From an uncultured Pseudomonadales bacterium (GTDB lineage: Bacteria; Pseudomonadota; Gammaproteobacteria; Pseudomonadales; Pseudohongiellaceae), in assembly GCA_943789335.1 (NCBI GenBank), contig CALSTS010000006.1, positions 157,501 through 221,500 of the forward strand: DNA of 64,000 nt, written 5' to 3'. This document shows positions 20,730 through 29,175 of this stretch, in pieces; the first letter of the stretch is position 1; each line of letters begins with the position of its first letter. The notes beneath the pieces are model-generated. The model ran no database searches. It had not been told where the DNA came from and worked only from the letters and a program-made list of their open reading frames with translations. The position numbers were made by a program, and so were the translations under genes.

Positions 20730-20764
20730 TCTAGACAAACATAATCTAGAAAAAATAATCTAGA
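20730..20764 (+). repeat. Three TCTAGA sites spaced 14-15 bp
   Basis: TCTAGA at 20730-20735, 20745-20750 and 20759-20764; the last two share ATAATCTAGA. They sit in the 73-bp gap between the aminotransferase and the GntP permease, upstream of AGGGA and the ATG at 20788. The core matches the inverted repeat at 17214-17244. Confidence 0.55.
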
Positions 20765-20787
20765 TGAAAATAAAAAGGGAATAAATA

Positions 20788-22161
20788 ATGGATGCTTCTA
20801 CAGCGGTAAGTACTAGCGCCACAGTTTCATTAATCGGTTTCGCAATTGTCATTTTTCTCTTGCTATTTCTAATAGCAAAATGGAAATGGCATGTCTTTTT
20901 TGCGCTTCTAATTCCTATCATGATCTTTGGTATTCTACCGGGCGTTCAACAAAATAATTTTATAGATGCTTTCGAAAGTGGCTTTGGCAATACTTTGGGG
21001 TCTATCGGTGTCGTTATTGTGTTGGGCTCTATTATTGCTGAAGCTTTGAAACACACTGGAGCGATTCAAGTGATTACAAAGTCAATGGTGAATCTGGTGG
21101 GCACTAAACGTATGCCGCTAGCATTAACGCTCACTGGTTTTGTTATTGGTATCGCTATATTTTCGGATGTTGCTTATGTCATTTTAAATCCCTTAGTGCA
21201 TTCGGCTGCCAGAACAATGGGAGTGGGTATCGCAACTATGTCTACAGGTCTAGTTGGAGCATTACAGCTAACACATGCCATTGTGCCGCCAACACCGGGT
21301 CCATTAGCAGCCGCAGCGATAGTCGGAGCAGATATTGGCAAGACCATAATTTTTGGCGGCATTGCCTGCTTTTTTGGCTCAATTGCTGGTTGGGCTTGGG
21401 GAGCTTATATAGCAGGGCCACGTATCGCGACCATGGCAAGTGATGAGTTTGAAGGCGTGTCTATTGAAGATCTTGATGCTGATGGTCCTTCAGAATTACC
21501 CAGTACGCTAAGTTCTTATATGCCGATTATCATACCTATTATTTTAATAGGCACGCAGAGTGTCGTGTCTTTGGTCTTTGAAGAAGGGCATATCTTAAGA
21601 ACTATTTTTGCCTATTTAGGGTGGCCAGTGATAGCGTTATCAATCGGTGTTTGGCTGGCCTACCGTAATATTAAAAGTGAAAGTGATAAAGAAAAAGCTA
21701 AAGATGTATGGGTGGAATCTGCTTTAAAAACATCGGCTATGATACTCGTAGTGACAGGCTTGGGTGGTTCCTTAAGCGCTATTCTTCGAGGCACACCTGC
21801 GGTGGATTTTATTGCGACTATTTTTACTGATTACGGTTTGCCAACTATCATGTTGCCTTTTGTCATCGGCATAATCGGCAATATGATTACAGGTTCAACC
21901 ACCGTTGGCGTGATTACGGCAGCATCGTTAGTCGCTCCGATGTTAGGTACGCTTGGTCTATCACCGGAAGCAGCGACGCTGGCAGGTGCAAGCGGATCAG
22001 TCATCATTAAATATGTTAACAGCAGCTATTTTTGGGTGTGTACTTCCTTGTCTCGTTTAAGTGTGACAGATGCGGTGTTTAGCTATGGCGGGGCGACCTT
22101 AGTCGGCGGTCTAGTGTCTTTTATGACGGTCTGCGTCTTGTGGGTGCTTGGTTTAATCTAA
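20788..22161 (+). CDS. GntP-family permease
   Basis: Inner-membrane transporter of 457 aa with about 12 hydrophobic segments. Typical of GntP/ion-transporter superfamily members are LGSIIAEALKHTGAIQVI (about 78-95), THAIVPPTPGPLAAAAI (about 163-179) and the C-terminal TGSTTVGVITAASL and ASGSVIIKYVNSSYFWV segments. The family imports sugar acids and hydroxy acids such as gluconate and glycerate. Next to a glyoxylate-type aminotransferase and facing a D-2-hydroxyacid dehydrogenase, glycerate or another short hydroxy acid is plausible but not shown. Its stop is 6 bp from the convergent stop of the next gene. Confidence 0.82.
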   Translation: MDASTAVSTSATVSLIGFAIVIFLLLFLIAKWKWHVFFALLIPIMIFGILPGVQQNNFIDAFESGFGNTLGSIGVVIVLGSIIAEALKHTGAIQVITKSMVNLVGTKRMPLALTLTGFVIGIAIFSDVAYVILNPLVHSAARTMGVGIATMSTGLVGALQLTHAIVPPTPGPLAAAAIVGADIGKTIIFGGIACFFGSIAGWAWGAYIAGPRIATMASDEFEGVSIEDLDADGPSELPSTLSSYMPIIIPIILIGTQSVVSLVFEEGHILRTIFAYLGWPVIALSIGVWLAYRNIKSESDKEKAKDVWVESALKTSAMILVVTGLGGSLSAILRGTPAVDFIATIFTDYGLPTIMLPFVIGIIGNMITGSTTVGVITAASLVAPMLGTLGLSPEAATLAGASGSVIIKYVNSSYFWVCTSLSRLSVTDAVFSYGGATLVGGLVSFMTVCVLWVLGLI

Positions 22162-22167
22162 GTTAGA

Positions 22168-25074
22168 TTAAGAAAGCGCCATTTGTAGCACTCTGGCGAC
22201 GTGCACAGCCTCTCTTCCGGTTCCATGCTGAATCTGACTGCGACAGCTGGTGCCATCGGCAACAATGATACTATCGCCTGAATCGTTATTTATTGCAGGA
22301 AACAGTGATAAATCTGCCATTTGCATTGAAACTTTATAGTGTTCTTTTTCATAACCAAATGATCCAGCCATTCCACAACAACTGCTATCAATCGTTTCAA
22401 CCTTAAGCTCTGGTATTAAACCCAGAACTTCTTGTACGGGTGACATGGCAGCAAAAGCTTTTTGGTGGCAGTGGCCATGCAGCAATGCTTGTTTGTTCTC
22501 AATAGGATTCAACTGAAGGTTTAGTTTGCCGTCTAGCTTTTCTTTAGCAATAAATTCTTCAAACAGATAAGCATTTTCTGACAGTATGCGAGTGTCTTCG
22601 CCAGGCATAAGGGACAAGTATTCATCTCTCAGAGTCAGTAAGCAGGAAGGCTCTAAGCCAACCACAGGAACGCCTCGCTTTACGTAAGGTAAAAGCGTTT
22701 CGATCATTCGATTAGCTTCAATACGGGCTTCATCCAATAAACCATTGCTGAAGAAAGTTCTACCACAGCATAAAGGACGACCTTTATCGACCGGGCTTGG
22801 GCAAGTGACTTTGTAGCCAGCAGCATTAAGAACTTCTAATGCAGCATTAGCGTTTTCAGCTTCAAAGCAGCTGTTAAAGGTATCCACCAGCAGAATAACT
22901 TCAGGCTTGTCGTCAGTACCAGTCAATTCTTGAGCGCCTTGTTTAAAATGATCGGTGCGCCATTTAGGTAATTTACGTTTACTGCTTACGCCTAATAGCC
23001 ATTCGGAGATTTTTGCAAAACCTGGAACTTGGTCACGCAGGTTTAGTAGGAAGCTTAAATATTTTAACTTTGGAGCATAGCGAGGCAAGTAAGCAAATAC
23101 TCGATCTCTTAGGGTTAATCCATTTTTCTGATGGTAATGATAAAGAAACTCTGTTTTCATTTTAGCCATATCAACACCGGTAGGGCATTCGCGTTTACAG
23201 CCTTTACAGCCCACGCAAAGATCCATGGTTTGGTACATTGCATCTGAAGTGAAGGCATCCGCTCCAAGCTGACCAGTAATAGCGAGTCGTAAAGTGTTAG
23301 CTCGGCCTCGTGTTAGATGCTGTTCATTTTTGCTTACCCGATAAGATGGACACATGACACCAACATTAGATTTTCGACAAGCGCCATTGTTATTGCACAT
23401 CTCAATGGCACGACTGAAACCGTCCCATTCAGACCAATCCAGTCTGGGTTTTATATCTATAGGGGCATAGCCAGGAGCGAATCGCATAATGGTGCGATCA
23501 TCCATTTTATGCGGATTTACAATTTTCCCTGGATTAAATAAACCCGTCGGATCAAAGTAATTTTTTACTTCCTCAAAATTATCAACCATGCGACGCCCAA
23601 ACATTGGCTCATGAAATTCTGAGCGTGAAATGCCGTCACCATGTTCGCCAGAATGTGAGCCCTTATATTCGCGTACCATAGCCATCGTTTCTTCAACGAT
23701 GTCTCGCATTTTAGTGGCGCCGCTCGCTTCTTTCATATTTAAAACGGGTCTTACATGCAAGGTGCCAACCGATGCATGCGCGTAAAAAGTGCCGGTTGTT
23801 CCGTGTTTGTGAAAAATATCTGTCAGTCGTCGCGTGTACTCTGCGAGATCTTCCAGACGTACTGCGCAATCTTCAATAAATGAAATTGGCTTACCATCGC
23901 CTTTCATTGACATCATGATATTGAGGCCTGATTTACGCACCTCCCATATATCATTTTGAAATTTTGTGTCTGTAGCTTCGACGACAGCATCAGGGAAACC
24001 TAAATCACCCATTAACTCGACAAGATCATGCAGACCTTTGATCTGATCTTCTTTATTTTCGCCAGCAAATTCGACTAGTAGAATTGCTTGCGGTTCGCCT
24101 TGCACAAAACGATTAACTATAGGCGCATATATTGGAATATCTCGAGCCAGATCAATCATGGTGCGATCAACAAGTTCTACTGCAGAAGGGTCAAGCTTCA
24201 CAATATGTTGGGTGCTTTCCATGGCCTCATAAAAGGTTGGGAAGTGACAAACGCCCAGCACTTTATTCTTTGGAATAGGTTGTAGGTTTAAATGGATACG
24301 CTGGAAGAAGCCCAAGGTGCCTTCAGAGCCAACTAATAAACTCGCAAGATTTGGATCTTTTTTGACCAACTCATCAATATTGTAGCCGCCAACTCGTCTC
24401 AATAAATCGGGGAAACGTTCTGCAATTTCATTAGCTTCTCTCTGCCCTAGTGCAATGAGGTGATTAATTAATTCCTGATGCTTTGTATTTGAAAGAGCTT
24501 CACCATTAATTTTTTTGAAATGAGCTCGGCTACCATCGGCTAACAATGCTTCTATAGAGCGGACATTGTGTACCATATTGCCGTAGCGTATTGATCGTGC
24601 ACCACAGCTATTATTGCCGGTCATTCCACCTATTGTGGCCCGGTTAGCAGTAGACACATCGACGGGATACCAAAGGCCTTCTGCTTTTAGTTGGCGATTG
24701 AGTTCATCTAGCACCATGCCTGGTTGGACACAAACGGTCGCTTGTTCCTTGTTGAAATCAACCAATTTATTCAGGCTGCGCGTAGTGTCAATTAATAGTG
24801 CTTCCCCAATAGCCTGACCATTTTGTGAAGTGCCAGCCCCTCGAGGTAAGACGGGCACACCTTCTTCAGCCGCTATTTGTACTGCGATTTCAACGTCTTG
24901 CTCTGAGTCAGGTATAACCACACCAATTGGCATCAATTGATATATAGAAGCGTCTGTACTGTAGCGTCCTCTGGAAGAAGTGTCGTGGAGAACCTCGCCC
25001 TGGATTTCCTGGTTTAAACGTCTAAACATAGGGCTGATGTTAGAGCTGTTAATAGCGTTTTTATTATTCGGCAT
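22168..25074 (-). CDS. FAD/Fe-S D-2-hydroxyacid dehydrogenase (D-lactate/D-2-hydroxyglutarate type, YdiJ-like)
   Basis: About 968 aa, a GlcD-GlcF type fusion. The N-terminal PCMH-type FAD domain has VPVLPRGAGTSQNGQA and NNSCGARSIRYG; then come the FAD-oxidase C domain and FNPGKIVNPHKMDD. Two Fe-S motif groups follow (CNNNGACRKSNVGVMCPSY; CVGCKGCKRECPTGVDM), then two CCG domains (LCCGRTFF; CCGMAGSFGYEKEHY). Such enzymes oxidise D-lactate, D-2-hydroxyglutarate or related acids and pass electrons to the quinone pool at the inner-membrane face. ATG 25074 is chosen; an in-frame TTG at 25083 is also possible, and neither has a strong ribosome-binding site. It is convergent with the GntP permease. 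Confidence 0.88.
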   Translation of the reverse strand: MPNNKNAINSSNISPMFRRLNQEIQGEVLHDTSSRGRYSTDASIYQLMPIGVVIPDSEQDVEIAVQIAAEEGVPVLPRGAGTSQNGQAIGEALLIDTTRSLNKLVDFNKEQATVCVQPGMVLDELNRQLKAEGLWYPVDVSTANRATIGGMTGNNSCGARSIRYGNMVHNVRSIEALLADGSRAHFKKINGEALSNTKHQELINHLIALGQREANEIAERFPDLLRRVGGYNIDELVKKDPNLASLLVGSEGTLGFFQRIHLNLQPIPKNKVLGVCHFPTFYEAMESTQHIVKLDPSAVELVDRTMIDLARDIPIYAPIVNRFVQGEPQAILLVEFAGENKEDQIKGLHDLVELMGDLGFPDAVVEATDTKFQNDIWEVRKSGLNIMMSMKGDGKPISFIEDCAVRLEDLAEYTRRLTDIFHKHGTTGTFYAHASVGTLHVRPVLNMKEASGATKMRDIVEETMAMVREYKGSHSGEHGDGISRSEFHEPMFGRRMVDNFEEVKNYFDPTGLFNPGKIVNPHKMDDRTIMRFAPGYAPIDIKPRLDWSEWDGFSRAIEMCNNNGACRKSNVGVMCPSYRVSKNEQHLTRGRANTLRLAITGQLGADAFTSDAMYQTMDLCVGCKGCKRECPTGVDMAKMKTEFLYHYHQKNGLTLRDRVFAYLPRYAPKLKYLSFLLNLRDQVPGFAKISEWLLGVSSKRKLPKWRTDHFKQGAQELTGTDDKPEVILLVDTFNSCFEAENANAALEVLNAAGYKVTCPSPVDKGRPLCCGRTFFSNGLLDEARIEANRMIETLLPYVKRGVPVVGLEPSCLLTLRDEYLSLMPGEDTRILSENAYLFEEFIAKEKLDGKLNLQLNPIENKQALLHGHCHQKAFAAMSPVQEVLGLIPELKVETIDSSCCGMAGSFGYEKEHYKVSMQMADLSLFPAINNDSGDSIIVADGTSCRSQIQHGTGREAVHVARVLQMALS

Positions 25075-25484
25075 AAAGTTCAAATCGCATTTAATAAAAA
25101 TTTATATCATAACCTTGAAGGAGTCGGCTTCAACAAAGCTATGAAGAATAAAGAGACGAGTAAATAATTATATATGATTTTATCAGGACTGATTTAACAG
25201 TACTAACGATCTACTGTGTATTTAACAGATGCTTATTTGCGGTGTTTATAAACCTAAAGTAGGTTTTTATTGTAAGCCTGAATTTGGAAATCATCAGGAT
25301 TGTCAGTTGATGATACTCCACGTAAACTAATCAAAGAGAGAACTCCATGGTTAAAAGAAGATGGGGTAGGCAGTAAGCCGTTGGTTGTACATTTTTAAAT
25401 CAGGCCTGATCCTTTGGCAGATTAGTTCAGGTAAAGCAGTTTTTTAAATGTTAAAAAAAAGGCATTTTAATTGAGGACAATGTT
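25075..25484. other. Gene-free region with small palindrome and mini-ORF
   Basis: About 410 bp without a recognisable gene. It contains a 12-bp perfect palindrome ATCAGGCCTGAT (25399-25410) and a nine-codon frame MVKRRWGRQ at 25347-25376 behind AGAGAG. The mini-frame could be a leader peptide but is most likely chance. It holds the promoters of the divergent genes on either side. Confidence 0.4.
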
Positions 25485-25727
25485 GTGGCGATAAGACCAG
25501 AGTTTGTTGAAGAGTTGAAGTTATTAAGTCTGTTTAACCTGGATAGTATTCAGGAGGGGATCAAGATTCACCATGATGCCGGGGCTGATAAAATTGAAGC
25601 AGCCGCGCGCTTGTTTGAAAAGGGCATAATTACTCAGGTTGACGGTGGTTATTTAACTAATCTGGGCATTGAGGCTGCTGAGCACGCTCATGCCCTGATT
25701 AATATACTCATGCTGGTCGAGCACTAG
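25485..25727 (+). CDS. TIGR02647-family small conserved protein
   Basis: 80 aa, acidic and probably cytoplasmic. It resembles the small TIGR02647 family of gammaproteobacteria, sometimes labelled DNA-binding without proof. Features are the start MAIRPEFVEELKLLSLFNL, then KIHHDAGADKIEAAARLFEKGIITQVDGG and LTNLGIEAAEHAHAL, a helical arrangement like a short winged-helix. The start is GTG at 25485 with GAGGA seven bases upstream. Its stop codon lies inside a hairpin shared with the convergent gene. Function unknown. Confidence 0.78.
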   Translation: MAIRPEFVEELKLLSLFNLDSIQEGIKIHHDAGADKIEAAARLFEKGIITQVDGGYLTNLGIEAAEHAHALINILMLVEH

Positions 25728-25740
25728 TTGGTCTAGTGCT
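25720..25740. terminator. Hairpin between convergent genes
   Basis: AGCACTAG, loop TTGGT, CTAGTGCT: an 8-bp perfect stem that includes the TAG stop of the small gene and lies 5 bp before the stop of the PCuAC-like gene. It lacks a strong T-run on either side, so it is a weak or bidirectional terminator at best. Confidence 0.45.
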
Positions 25741-25745
25741 GGAAA

Positions 25746-26270
25746 CTAATTCCTAACGGAAATATGCGTTACATATTCTTTTTCGTTGGGAATTCCCCCT
25801 CCGAAAGTCTCACGAATAGAATTGTCAAAAAATTCTTCAACATATTCCATGGCTTCTCTACCGCGGCGCACTAGCAGGGTGATTTCCTGAATATCGCCAG
25901 CAGCAAGAGAACCTTCTATGTTATTTAGTTGAAAATGCATGCCGGTAGTTTGCATATCTAAACGCTCACCGGGAAGTAATTCAATATATTCTAGGGTCTC
26001 ATTATTACTGTCTACCAAGGTGGCGTTATCAAAAAATTCACTACTGGCACTCAATATCAGAATGGGCTCATAGTGTAAATTTGTTAAGGTAAAATAAGCG
26101 CTTGTTGAATCAGATCCGGCAGCTGGCAGCTCGACATGTGAGCTTTCTATGCCTAAAAAGCCAGGAATCAGCAGTGGTTCAGCAAATGCTAAGGATTGAG
26201 TAATCAGGGTCAACAATGAAATTACAAGGGTTTTTCTGAGTAAGCTAAGTAAGTTGAATCTTACGTTCAT
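25746..26270 (-). CDS. PCu(A)C-like periplasmic copper chaperone, atypical ligand set
   Basis: 174 aa with a Sec signal peptide ending LAFA|EP. The body has the PCu(A)C fold pattern: YFTLTNLHYEPILILSASSE, then LPGERLDMQTTGMHFQLNNIEG, then GDIQEITLLV. The family binds Cu(I) in the periplasm and helps load the CuA site of cytochrome oxidase. Only part of the usual H-M-x(n)-M-H-x-M set is present: the GMHFQL end keeps His but has Gln-Leu for the last Met, and the early His-Met pair is replaced by ATLVDSNNE. It may have lost or changed copper binding. GAGGTG precedes the ATG. Confidence 0.65.
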   Translation of the reverse strand: MNVRFNLLSLLRKTLVISLLTLITQSLAFAEPLLIPGFLGIESSHVELPAAGSDSTSAYFTLTNLHYEPILILSASSEFFDNATLVDSNNETLEYIELLPGERLDMQTTGMHFQLNNIEGSLAAGDIQEITLLVRRGREAMEYVEEFFDNSIRETFGGGIPNEKEYVTHISVRN

Positions 26271-26283
26271 TTTACACCTCTAC

Positions 26284-26319
26284 TATATTAACTATATTAA
26301 CTATATTAACGGTATTAAT
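26284..26319 (+). repeat. 9-bp tandem repeat TATATTAAC x3 plus a degenerate copy
   Basis: Three exact copies at 26284-26310, then GGTATTAAT. It lies just upstream of the PCuAC-like gene (which reads left), in the divergent spacer before the TPP enzyme. It could be a phase-variable or regulator-binding tract. Confidence 0.7.
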
Positions 26320-26476
26320 GACTTTAAATACAATTTGTATCACTGAATTTATCACTTATCAGCTTATTTACAAACCATTTAATTATTTAAATTTAATTTT
26401 CAGCTTAACTTCCATGTAATTGTAGGTATCATCCCATCTGGATCAGGTAACTCAGGAATTTTAAGGTTTTAAATAA

Positions 26477-28132
26477 ATGAAAAAGAATATGACAGGTGGC
26501 GAAGCCATGGCGTTGGCCGCAAAGGCTAATGGTATTAAGCAAATTTTTGGTATTCCGGGCGCACAGATTTATCCCTTATTTGATGCTTTCGCAAGACAAG
26601 GCTTCGATGTCATTGTTCCAAGACATGAACAGACAGCTGGTTATATGGCCATGGGAGCGGCTAAATCAACTGGTCAGCCAGCAGCCATGGCTGTTGTGCC
26701 AGGGCCAGGGGTCTTGAATGCTTCATCAGCACTTTGTACAGCAATGGGGAATTGCTCAGAAGTGCTTTGCCTAGTTGGTCAAGTCCCTTCAAGTTATTTG
26801 GGTGTTGGCAGAGGGCATTTACACGAATTAGCGGATCAGGCAGGTACGCTTAACAGTCTCATTAAAGATGCTGTTCGTATAGACAAGGCTGAAGATTCCA
26901 CAGCGATTATGAATGCTGCTTTTGAAACAATGACAAGCGGGCGACCCGGTCCAGTTTCAGTAGAGATGTGCTGGGATACTATGGCGGATAGCTGGGACGT
27001 TGAAATTGGAGCTGGCAGTAAACATGGAATTAAGCCTGAACTAGATTTAGACCAGATTAAAGCTGCAGCTAAAGCTATCAGTAGTGCCAAAAAACCCATG
27101 ATTATGTGTGGCGCCGGTGCTCAAGATGCTAGCGCAGAAGTGCTTGCTTTAGCTGAGCTCTTAAATTGCCCAGTAACAGCTTTCAGAAGTGGTCGTGGAG
27201 TTGTGGCCGAAGATCATGCGCTCTATGTTCCTCCTGTTGCGGCTCGTGTCTTGTGGGATGATTGTGATTTATTAATTGGCGTTGGCTCAAGGCTTGAAAT
27301 GCCTTATATGCGCTGGGTGGCAGGCTCTGATTACCATCAAAAACCGACAGATGATCGTACCCTGATTCGAATTGAAATTGATCAGGCAGAACTTGATCGC
27401 TTTGTCCCAGATTTGGGTTTACTGGCGGATGCTGCGGATGCTTGCAGTGCTTTGATTTCTGAACTTGAATCACAGCTTAAGCCAAATCATTCTCGCAGCG
27501 ATGAGATTGCTGAGATAAAAACTAAAGCCTGGAAACTTATTCACAAAGTACAACCGCAGATGGATTATTTGAATACCATCAGGGAAGTATTGCCACGCAA
27601 TGGATTTTTTGTGCCAGAGTTATCTCAGATGGGATTTGCTACCTGGGCTGGTGGTATGCCGATTTATGAACCTAGAACTTATATTTCCGAAGGCTTTCAA
27701 GGCACATTGGGTTTTGGTTTTCCAACAGCATTAGGCGTAAAAGCTGCTAACCCTGATCGGGCTGTGGTTTCTGTCAATGGTGATGGTGGCTTTATGTTTG
27801 GCATGCAAGAATTAGCTACTGCAGCTCAGTACGATATAGGCTTGGTGACTTTAGTTTTCAATAACAATGCCTTTGGTAATGTCCGCCGAGACCAACAAAT
27901 GGGTTTTGGTGGTAGATTAATCGGAGCTGACTTAAAGAATCCTGATTTTATGAAGCTGGCTGAAAGTTTCGGTGTTGCTGGATACAGAGTATCTACGCCA
28001 GCTGAACTCAAACCTGTACTGGCCAAAGCGATAGATGATAATAAACCCGCATTAATTGAAATAAGTACTGAAACTGGCTCTGAAGCGGCAGCTTGGGAAT
28101 TTATAAATATGTATGAAACGCCGAAGTTATAA
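26477..28132 (+). CDS. Thiamine diphosphate-dependent enzyme (acetolactate synthase-like)
   Basis: Cytoplasmic 551-aa protein with the three-domain TPP enzyme layout. The pyrimidine-binding domain has the essential Glu51 (PRHEQTAGYMA), followed by a central NAD/FAD-fold domain (about 190-330). The diphosphate-binding domain has NGDGGFMFGMQEL ... FNNNAFGNVRRDQ (about 434-475), the GDG-NN motif. Members are acetolactate synthases, glyoxylate carboligases and benzoylformate decarboxylases. No small regulatory subunit gene follows, arguing against biosynthetic IlvB. The glyoxylate-handling genes nearby make a carboligase or 2-keto-acid decarboxylase role worth testing. AAGG lies 10 bases before the ATG. 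Confidence 0.85.
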   Translation: MKKNMTGGEAMALAAKANGIKQIFGIPGAQIYPLFDAFARQGFDVIVPRHEQTAGYMAMGAAKSTGQPAAMAVVPGPGVLNASSALCTAMGNCSEVLCLVGQVPSSYLGVGRGHLHELADQAGTLNSLIKDAVRIDKAEDSTAIMNAAFETMTSGRPGPVSVEMCWDTMADSWDVEIGAGSKHGIKPELDLDQIKAAAKAISSAKKPMIMCGAGAQDASAEVLALAELLNCPVTAFRSGRGVVAEDHALYVPPVAARVLWDDCDLLIGVGSRLEMPYMRWVAGSDYHQKPTDDRTLIRIEIDQAELDRFVPDLGLLADAADACSALISELESQLKPNHSRSDEIAEIKTKAWKLIHKVQPQMDYLNTIREVLPRNGFFVPELSQMGFATWAGGMPIYEPRTYISEGFQGTLGFGFPTALGVKAANPDRAVVSVNGDGGFMFGMQELATAAQYDIGLVTLVFNNNAFGNVRRDQQMGFGGRLIGADLKNPDFMKLAESFGVAGYRVSTPAELKPVLAKAIDDNKPALIEISTETGSEAAAWEFINMYETPKL

Positions 28133-28176
28133 CATAAATTACATAAGCTAAATTTCAGAATACTGACTGATTTCAT

Positions 28177-29127
28177 ATGAAAAAAGCTCTTTATAAAACA
28201 TTAGACATCGTGCTTTTGCCCTTTGTGTATTTTTCGGCTTGGCTTTTAAAAGCTGTGCGGAAGAAAGGCGTGCATCGATTACCTAATATTAAAAGAGCTT
28301 TGTTTCAAGTGGGTGTTTTTCCTATACGTAATCATTATTATGAGCCGCAATTTGATTTTCGTGAGCCGCATAAAGATTTTTCTTTAGACAGAAATCTTCC
28401 TGGTGTTAATTTAAATGTAGATATGCAGCTAGCTAATTTGAAAGAGTATGATCACAGTAATGAGTTGGAAAATATTTCCTTAGAAAAAAAACATGACCTA
28501 GAGTTTTATTTGAACAATGGATCGTTTGGCGCGGGTGATGCAGAGTATTGGTATCAAATTATACGCAACATTAAACCTAAGAAAATCATTGAGGTGGGTA
28601 GTGGTAACTCAACATTAATGGCGATAATGGCAATAGAAAAAAATCAAGAAGAGATGCCAGATTACAGTTGTGAGCATACTTGTATCGAGCCTTATGAAAT
28701 GCCCTGGCTTGAAAAAACTAATGTGTCAGTACTTAGAAAAAAAGTTGAAGAAGTAGAGCTTGAGTTCTTTTCACAGCTTGAAGAAAACGATATTTTATTT
28801 ATCGATTCATCTCACGTTATTCGGCCCCAGGGAGATGTTTTGTTTGAGTATCTAGAATTATTGCCTTCACTTAATAAAGGTGTAATTGTTCATGTACATG
28901 ATATTTTCCTACCAAAAAATTATTCACAAGCCTGGTTAAAAGACAAAGTAACTTTCTGGAATGAGCAATATTTATTAGAGGCTTTTCTTAGTCATAATGA
29001 TAGTTGGGAAATTCTTGGCGCCCTAAATTATCTTAGCCATAATCATTTTGATGAGCTAAAAAGGGTCACGCCTTTCTTAACGCCTGCGCATGAGCCCGGC
29101 TCTTTTTATATGCGAAAACTTAGCTAG
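28177..29127 (+). CDS. Class I SAM-dependent methyltransferase-like protein
   Basis: 316 aa. An N-terminal hydrophobic stretch (LDIVLLPFVYFSAWLL, about 9-24) may anchor it in the membrane. The SAM motif I is KKIIEVGSGNSTLMA (about 134-148), followed by an acidic residue ending the second strand (CIEPYEMPW) and DILFIDSSHV (about 205-214), as in the Methyltransferase_24 group. The aromatic- and His-rich C-terminus (IVHVHDIFLPKNY) resembles glycan- or lipid-modifying relatives. It follows the TPP enzyme by 44 bp with no clear ribosome-binding site. The substrate is unknown. Confidence 0.72.
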   Translation: MKKALYKTLDIVLLPFVYFSAWLLKAVRKKGVHRLPNIKRALFQVGVFPIRNHYYEPQFDFREPHKDFSLDRNLPGVNLNVDMQLANLKEYDHSNELENISLEKKHDLEFYLNNGSFGAGDAEYWYQIIRNIKPKKIIEVGSGNSTLMAIMAIEKNQEEMPDYSCEHTCIEPYEMPWLEKTNVSVLRKKVEEVELEFFSQLEENDILFIDSSHVIRPQGDVLFEYLELLPSLNKGVIVHVHDIFLPKNYSQAWLKDKVTFWNEQYLLEAFLSHNDSWEILGALNYLSHNHFDELKRVTPFLTPAHEPGSFYMRKLS

Positions 29128-29175
29128 CTTTGCTTACTTGAGCTCAGGCTTTAGCTGAATATTCCTGTTAGATAT

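Noticed and set aside
25347-25376. The mini-frame as PqqA
   Set aside because: No Glu-x3-Tyr motif and too short; no pqq genes nearby.
26430-26460. CATCTGGATCAGGTAACTCAGG resembles pieces of a TPP riboswitch upstream of a TPP enzyme
   Set aside because: The CTGAGA and ACCTGATCTGGATAATGCCAGCG elements are not both present in the right order or strand, and no P1 stem is visible.
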